Source: Thermodesulfovibrionales bacterium (lineage in GTDB: Bacteria > Nitrospirota > Thermodesulfovibrionia > Thermodesulfovibrionales > SM23-35). Taken from it: a DNA stretch of 9,427 nt. Every line of letters begins with the position of its first letter. Position 1 is the stretch's first letter. Where the stretch lies: positions 1 through 9,427 of the forward strand of contig JALHSV010000071.1 in the NCBI GenBank assembly GCA_022865525.1, read 5' to 3'. Positions 6,512-9,427 of the stretch are shown here, piece after piece. The position numbers and the translations under genes are program-made. The notes under the pieces were generated by a model. That model ran no database searches, was not told the DNA's origin, and saw nothing but the letters and a program-made list of their open reading frames with translations.

Positions 6512-8506
6512 TCAGGCTTTTATCCCGACCTCTATCATCCTGCTCCGAATTGCCTTCATCTTGTCCCGCAACGCTGCAGCACGCTCAAATTCAAGATTCC
6601 TTGCAGCTTCCTTCATCTCTGCCTCGAGTTTTTTCAGAGCCGCTTCATCATATCCGTATTCAGCTTTCTCTTCAGCGACAGCAGGCACTGTCCAGTAATC
6701 AGACTCATAGATTGATCTCAGGATGTCTTTGATGTTTGACTTCACCGTTTCCGGGGTTATTCCCATTTCACGGTTATAGTTCTCCTGTATCTTCCTTCTC
6801 CGCTCTGTTTCCTGCAAAGCCCTCTGCATCGATCCTGTTATGGTATCTGCGTACAGGATGACCTCTCCGTTGACATTCCGTGCAGCACGCCCTGCTGTCT
6901 GCATGAGAGAGCGCTCGGAACGAAGAAACCCTTCTTTGTCTGCATCAAGGATTGCAACCAGTGAAACCTCCGGCAAGTCAAGTCCTTCACGCAGCAGATT
7001 AACTCCGACCAGGACATCAAAGTTTCCGAGCCTCAGGTCTCGTAATATCCCTACCCGTTCAAGCGTATCAATATCAGAATGTAAATATCGCGCCCTCAGA
7101 TCAAGGTTGACATAGTAATCCGTCAGATCCTCTGCCATCTTCTTTGTCAGCGTTGTAATGAGAACTCTCTCCCCCCTCTCCGCACGCGTACGAATTTCTC
7201 CCACAAGGTCATCAACCTGTCCTGCAACCGGACGGACCAGAAGTTTCGGGTCTATGAGGCCTGTTGGCCTGATAATCTGTTCGATAATTCTCCCCTGCGA
7301 TCTCTGGAGTTCATAGGGTCCGGGAGTCGCTGATACATACAGTGCCTGATTCACCCTCTGTTCGAATTCACTAAATGTGAGTGGTCTGTTATCGAGTGCT
7401 GAGGGCAGCCTGAACCCGAAGTTGACAAGCGTCTTTTTTCTCGACCGGTCGCCCTCGTACATGCCGCCGATCTGCGGTATTGTTGCATGGGACTCATCAA
7501 CCACGAGCAGGAAGTCTTCAGGGAAATAATCTATGAGTGTATACGAGGGTTCCCCGAGTGCACGCCCGCTGAGATGCCGGGAATAATTTTCGATTCCGTG
7601 ACAGTACCCGAATTCCCTGAGCATTTCCAGATCGAACCGGGTCCGCTGCTCGATCCTTTGCGCCTCAAGCGGTTTCCCCTCCCTCAGGAAGTATTCAAGC
7701 ATTTCCTTCATCTCTTTTTCGATGCTCTGCAATGCAGGCTCAAGCCTTTCCTTCGGGGTTATCCAGTGGCTGTTCGGGAAGATGGCAATTTTATCAAGCT
7801 TTCTTATCTTCTCCCCCGTGAGCGGATCAAATTCATGGAGCGCATCAACATCATCTCCGAAAAATTCCATGCGGATTCCCCTGTCGTGCGAAAAAGACGG
7901 AATTACCTCAACAACGTCGCCTCTTACCCGTACAGTCCCCCTCTTGAATTCCGTTTCTGAACGGGCATACTGCATTTCAATCAATCTCCTCAGGATTTCG
8001 TCACGCTCTGCATGCATCCCTTCCTCAATGACAAGATGCATATCCATATAGTCCCGGGGCGAACCGATGCCGTATATACAGGAGACAGAAGCTACCACAA
8101 TCGTATCCCGCCGTTCGAGAACAGCCCGTGTAGCTGAATGCCTCATCCTGTCGATATCTTCATTGATCAAAGCATCTTTTTCTATGTAGGTGTCGGTTGT
8201 CGGGATATATGCTTCAGGCTGATAATAGTCGTAATAACTGACAAAGAACTCAACCGCATTTTCAGGGAAGAGCTCTTTGAATTCACCGTAGAGCTGTGCG
8301 GCAAGGGTTTTGTTATGGGCAATCACCAGAGCAGGCCTGTTCATATGTGCGATCACATTTGCTATGGTGAATGTCTTGCCGGACCCGGTGACGCCTAAAA
8401 GAACCTGGTGGTTCTTTCCATGTTTCAGCCCCTCTGAAAGTTCTTTGATCGCCTGCGGCTGATCGCCCTTCGGGGAAAAGGAGGTAACAAGTCTGAACGT
8501 ATTCAT
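6512..8506 (-). CDS. uvrB: UvrABC system protein B (excinuclease subunit)
   Basis: DNA-damage verification helicase of nucleotide excision repair. UvrA loads it on damaged DNA, it opens the strands with its beta-hairpin, and it then recruits UvrC for incision. At 664 residues it has the normal length. Walker A GVTGSGKT is at 38-45. YDYYQPEAY at 92-100 begins the damage-probing beta-hairpin region, which runs through EKDALINEDIDRMRHSATRA. The Walker B-like DESH is at 337-340. The helicase motifs LITTLTKKMAEDLTDY, GVNLLREGLDLPEVSLVAILDADKEGF (split here only by description) and QTAGRAARN are present. The UVR coiled-coil that contacts UvrC occupies about 624-660. The ATG at 8506 is the only suitable start and lacks a clear Shine-Dalgarno sequence. 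The glycosylase gene lies 43 bp upstream on the same strand, suggesting a small repair operon. No LexA-type operator was recognised. Confidence 0.98.
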   Translation of the reverse strand: MNTFRLVTSFSPKGDQPQAIKELSEGLKHGKNHQVLLGVTGSGKTFTIANVIAHMNRPALVIAHNKTLAAQLYGEFKELFPENAVEFFVSYYDYYQPEAYIPTTDTYIEKDALINEDIDRMRHSATRAVLERRDTIVVASVSCIYGIGSPRDYMDMHLVIEEGMHAERDEILRRLIEMQYARSETEFKRGTVRVRGDVVEVIPSFSHDRGIRMEFFGDDVDALHEFDPLTGEKIRKLDKIAIFPNSHWITPKERLEPALQSIEKEMKEMLEYFLREGKPLEAQRIEQRTRFDLEMLREFGYCHGIENYSRHLSGRALGEPSYTLIDYFPEDFLLVVDESHATIPQIGGMYEGDRSRKKTLVNFGFRLPSALDNRPLTFSEFEQRVNQALYVSATPGPYELQRSQGRIIEQIIRPTGLIDPKLLVRPVAGQVDDLVGEIRTRAERGERVLITTLTKKMAEDLTDYYVNLDLRARYLHSDIDTLERVGILRDLRLGNFDVLVGVNLLREGLDLPEVSLVAILDADKEGFLRSERSLMQTAGRAARNVNGEVILYADTITGSMQRALQETERRRKIQENYNREMGITPETVKSNIKDILRSIYESDYWTVPAVAEEKAEYGYDEAALKKLEAEMKEAARNLEFERAAALRDKMKAIRSRMIEVGIKA

Positions 8507-8549
8507 AGAGAGTATTTTATGCTCATTGAGCAGATTCTAAATAGATAAG

Positions 8550-9188
8550 TTATAGCATATCATGCAGAGGACACTTCTCACACAGGGGCTTTGTCCTCCT
8601 GCAAAATGTTTTCCCCGCCCGAACAAAAAGCGCATGGTATTCATTATAGAGATGCACATCCCTTTTCAGAGAAGCATGAAAGAGTTCCTGGAATTCGGCA
8701 TACGATCCGTCAGATGCCGTAATCCCATGCCTTGAAAGTATTCTCTTTGTGTAAGCATCGATGACGAAAATAGGCTTCTCAAGGGCATACAGGAGTATCG
8801 AATCTGCTGTTTCCGGTCCTATGCCGTGAATCCGGAGAAGCTTTGGCCTGAGTTGAGTCAAATCTTCCCGTGCCATGTTCTCCATCCTTCCGCGGTACTC
8901 ATTCATGAGGAAATCAAGAAAAGACCTCAGCCTCTTAGCCTTCACATTGAAATAACCGGCAGGTTTGATCAGCGAAGCAAGTTCTTTGACAGATAATCCA
9001 TGAATTCCACCAGATGAGAGAACACCCTGTTTTTTTAGATTTTGTATCGCCTTTTCCACATTGCCCCAGTTGGTATTCTGCGTGAGCACTGCGCCGACCG
9101 CTATTTCGAACGGCGTATCACCCGGCCACCAGTTCTGGGGGCCAAAACATCGATACAGTTTTTTATAGATCATCAGTAATTCGTTCAT
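8550..9188 (-). CDS. HhH-GPD DNA glycosylase, endonuclease III superfamily, MagIII/COG2231-like
   Basis: A 212-residue base-excision-repair glycosylase. The helix-hairpin-helix (LLRIHGIGPETADSILLYA, about 117-135) and the catalytic Asp144 in VIDAYTKR are clear. The Lys of bifunctional endonuclease III (LPGVGxKTA) is replaced by Glu126 (GIGPETA), so AP-lyase activity is not expected. This, with AVLTQNTNWGNVEKAI (33-48), matches MagIII-type 3-methyladenine glycosylases rather than Nth; substrate specificity is inferred. The C terminus has Cys196, Cys203 and Cys206 in the CX6CX2C spacing of the 4Fe-4S loop, but the fourth position holds Leu212, the last residue, so the cluster may be absent or altered. 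A TGC triplet lies one frame away at that point. The start at 9188 has no Shine-Dalgarno sequence; Met6 is an alternative. uvrB follows after 43 bp. Confidence 0.9.
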   Translation of the reverse strand: MNELLMIYKKLYRCFGPQNWWPGDTPFEIAVGAVLTQNTNWGNVEKAIQNLKKQGVLSSGGIHGLSVKELASLIKPAGYFNVKAKRLRSFLDFLMNEYRGRMENMAREDLTQLRPKLLRIHGIGPETADSILLYALEKPIFVIDAYTKRILSRHGITASDGSYAEFQELFHASLKRDVHLYNEYHALFVRAGKTFCRRTKPLCEKCPLHDML

Positions 9189-9196
9189 TTTTCAAT

Positions 9197-9205
9197 TGTA
9201 TACCA
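9197..9205 (-). promoter_or_regulatory. Possible extended -10 promoter for the glycosylase-uvrB genes
   Basis: The minus strand reads TGGTATACA, an extended -10 resembling the TGGTATAAT before the methyltransferase gene. A start site about 7 nt downstream would fall near 9190, only one or two bases before the ATG at 9188, so the mRNA would be nearly leaderless. That agrees with the lack of a Shine-Dalgarno sequence. No good -35 is seen. Confidence 0.35.
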
Positions 9206-9227
9206 TTTCATATCTGACTCACTACAG

Positions 9228-9424
9228 TTCAAAACCCTGCGCCAAGAGCGCAGGGCGTAAACTAAAAGGTAACACCCCTCCCTTGAGGGGAGGGAACTAT
9301 AAGGTTACGCTGTGGCAAGACCACAGTGAATTAAAATTATTCAAAATTCGCTCCTTCAGACATTTCTGTGGATCCACAGGAGTCGATGAAAAAAACATAG
9401 AATATGCATGGGAATATTGCTAAA
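9228..9424 (+). ncRNA. Candidate structured RNA or mobile-element end; possible IscB/HEARO-type omega RNA
   Basis: This stretch holds four inverted repeats in about 150 nt. Hairpin 1 is CCCTGCGC (9235-9242) with GCGCAGGG (9248-9255), loop CAAGA. Hairpin 2 is CCCTCCC (9276-9282) with GGGAGGG (9288-9294), loop TTGAG, enclosed by GTAAC (9269-9273) with GTTAC (9304-9308). Hairpin 3 is CTGTGG (9310-9315) with CCACAG (9321-9326), loop CAAGA again. Repeat 4 is the perfect palindrome CTGTGGATCCACAG (9366-9379). No T-run follows any stem, so these are not simple terminators. An ATG at 9425 ends the window with GGGAA 10 nt before it, so an ORF may begin there. A compact RNA of about 200 nt directly before an ORF is the layout of HEARO/IscB omega RNA; an IS200/IS605-type end or a leader RNA are alternatives. 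The strand is inferred from the ATG. Confidence 0.4.
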
Positions 9425-9427
9425 ATG

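Noticed and set aside
7487..7960. A 157-codon + strand frame inside uvrB, and similar long antisense frames at 593-943, 2066-2509 and 2918-3469
   Set aside because: Each lies opposite a strongly conserved gene, encodes no recognisable protein and has no supporting start signal.
8521..8531. GCTCATTGAGC palindrome before uvrB as an operator or terminator
   Set aside because: It is too short, has no T-run and does not resemble a LexA or other known operator.
9196..9423. A 75-codon open frame on the + strand
   Set aside because: It runs through all the inverted repeats at the right edge, has no ribosome site and shows no recognisable domain. It is better explained as a chance frame across a structured noncoding element.
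1..9427. CRISPR array, tRNA or rRNA genes
   Set aside because: No regularly spaced direct repeats and no tRNA- or rRNA-like sequence were seen on either strand.

Overview
The window is bacterial chromosomal DNA of moderate GC with densely packed genes on both strands. The organism cannot be named from sequence alone. A corrinoid-type methyltransferase (AcsE family), a MagIII/COG2231-type DNA glycosylase and a 'TGTCATTCTGA...GAAGAATCT' dispersed repeat would suit an anaerobic or thermophilic lineage such as Nitrospirota or Desulfobacterota. That placement is an inference.

Left half, + strand (2-5590): a nucleotide-sugar cluster. It runs phosphomannomutase (5' end outside the window), bifunctional mannose-1-phosphate guanylyltransferase/mannose-6-phosphate isomerase, GDP-mannose 4,6-dehydratase (gmd), a 182-bp gap filled by an inverted-repeat element, GDP-L-fucose synthase (fcl), and a small VanZ-family membrane protein. 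The four enzymes together cover fructose-6-phosphate to mannose-6-phosphate, mannose-1-phosphate, GDP-mannose and GDP-L-fucose. Fucose for a surface or exported polysaccharide is the likely end use. No glycosyltransferase is present in the window.

Right half, - strand (5670-9188): read from right to left, a MagIII-like HhH-GPD DNA glycosylase, uvrB (nucleotide excision repair), and a divergent methyltetrahydrofolate:corrinoid methyltransferase-like protein with its own extended -10 promoter and strong ribosome binding site. The two halves converge at 5591-5669, where there is no strong terminator.

Right edge (about 9228-9427): no credible protein, but four closely packed inverted repeats, three of them GC-rich with 5-nt loops, followed by an ATG at the last three bases. 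This looks like a structured RNA or the left end of a mobile element. An IscB/HEARO-type omega RNA ahead of its nuclease gene is the most interesting candidate, but the gene that would decide it lies beyond the window.
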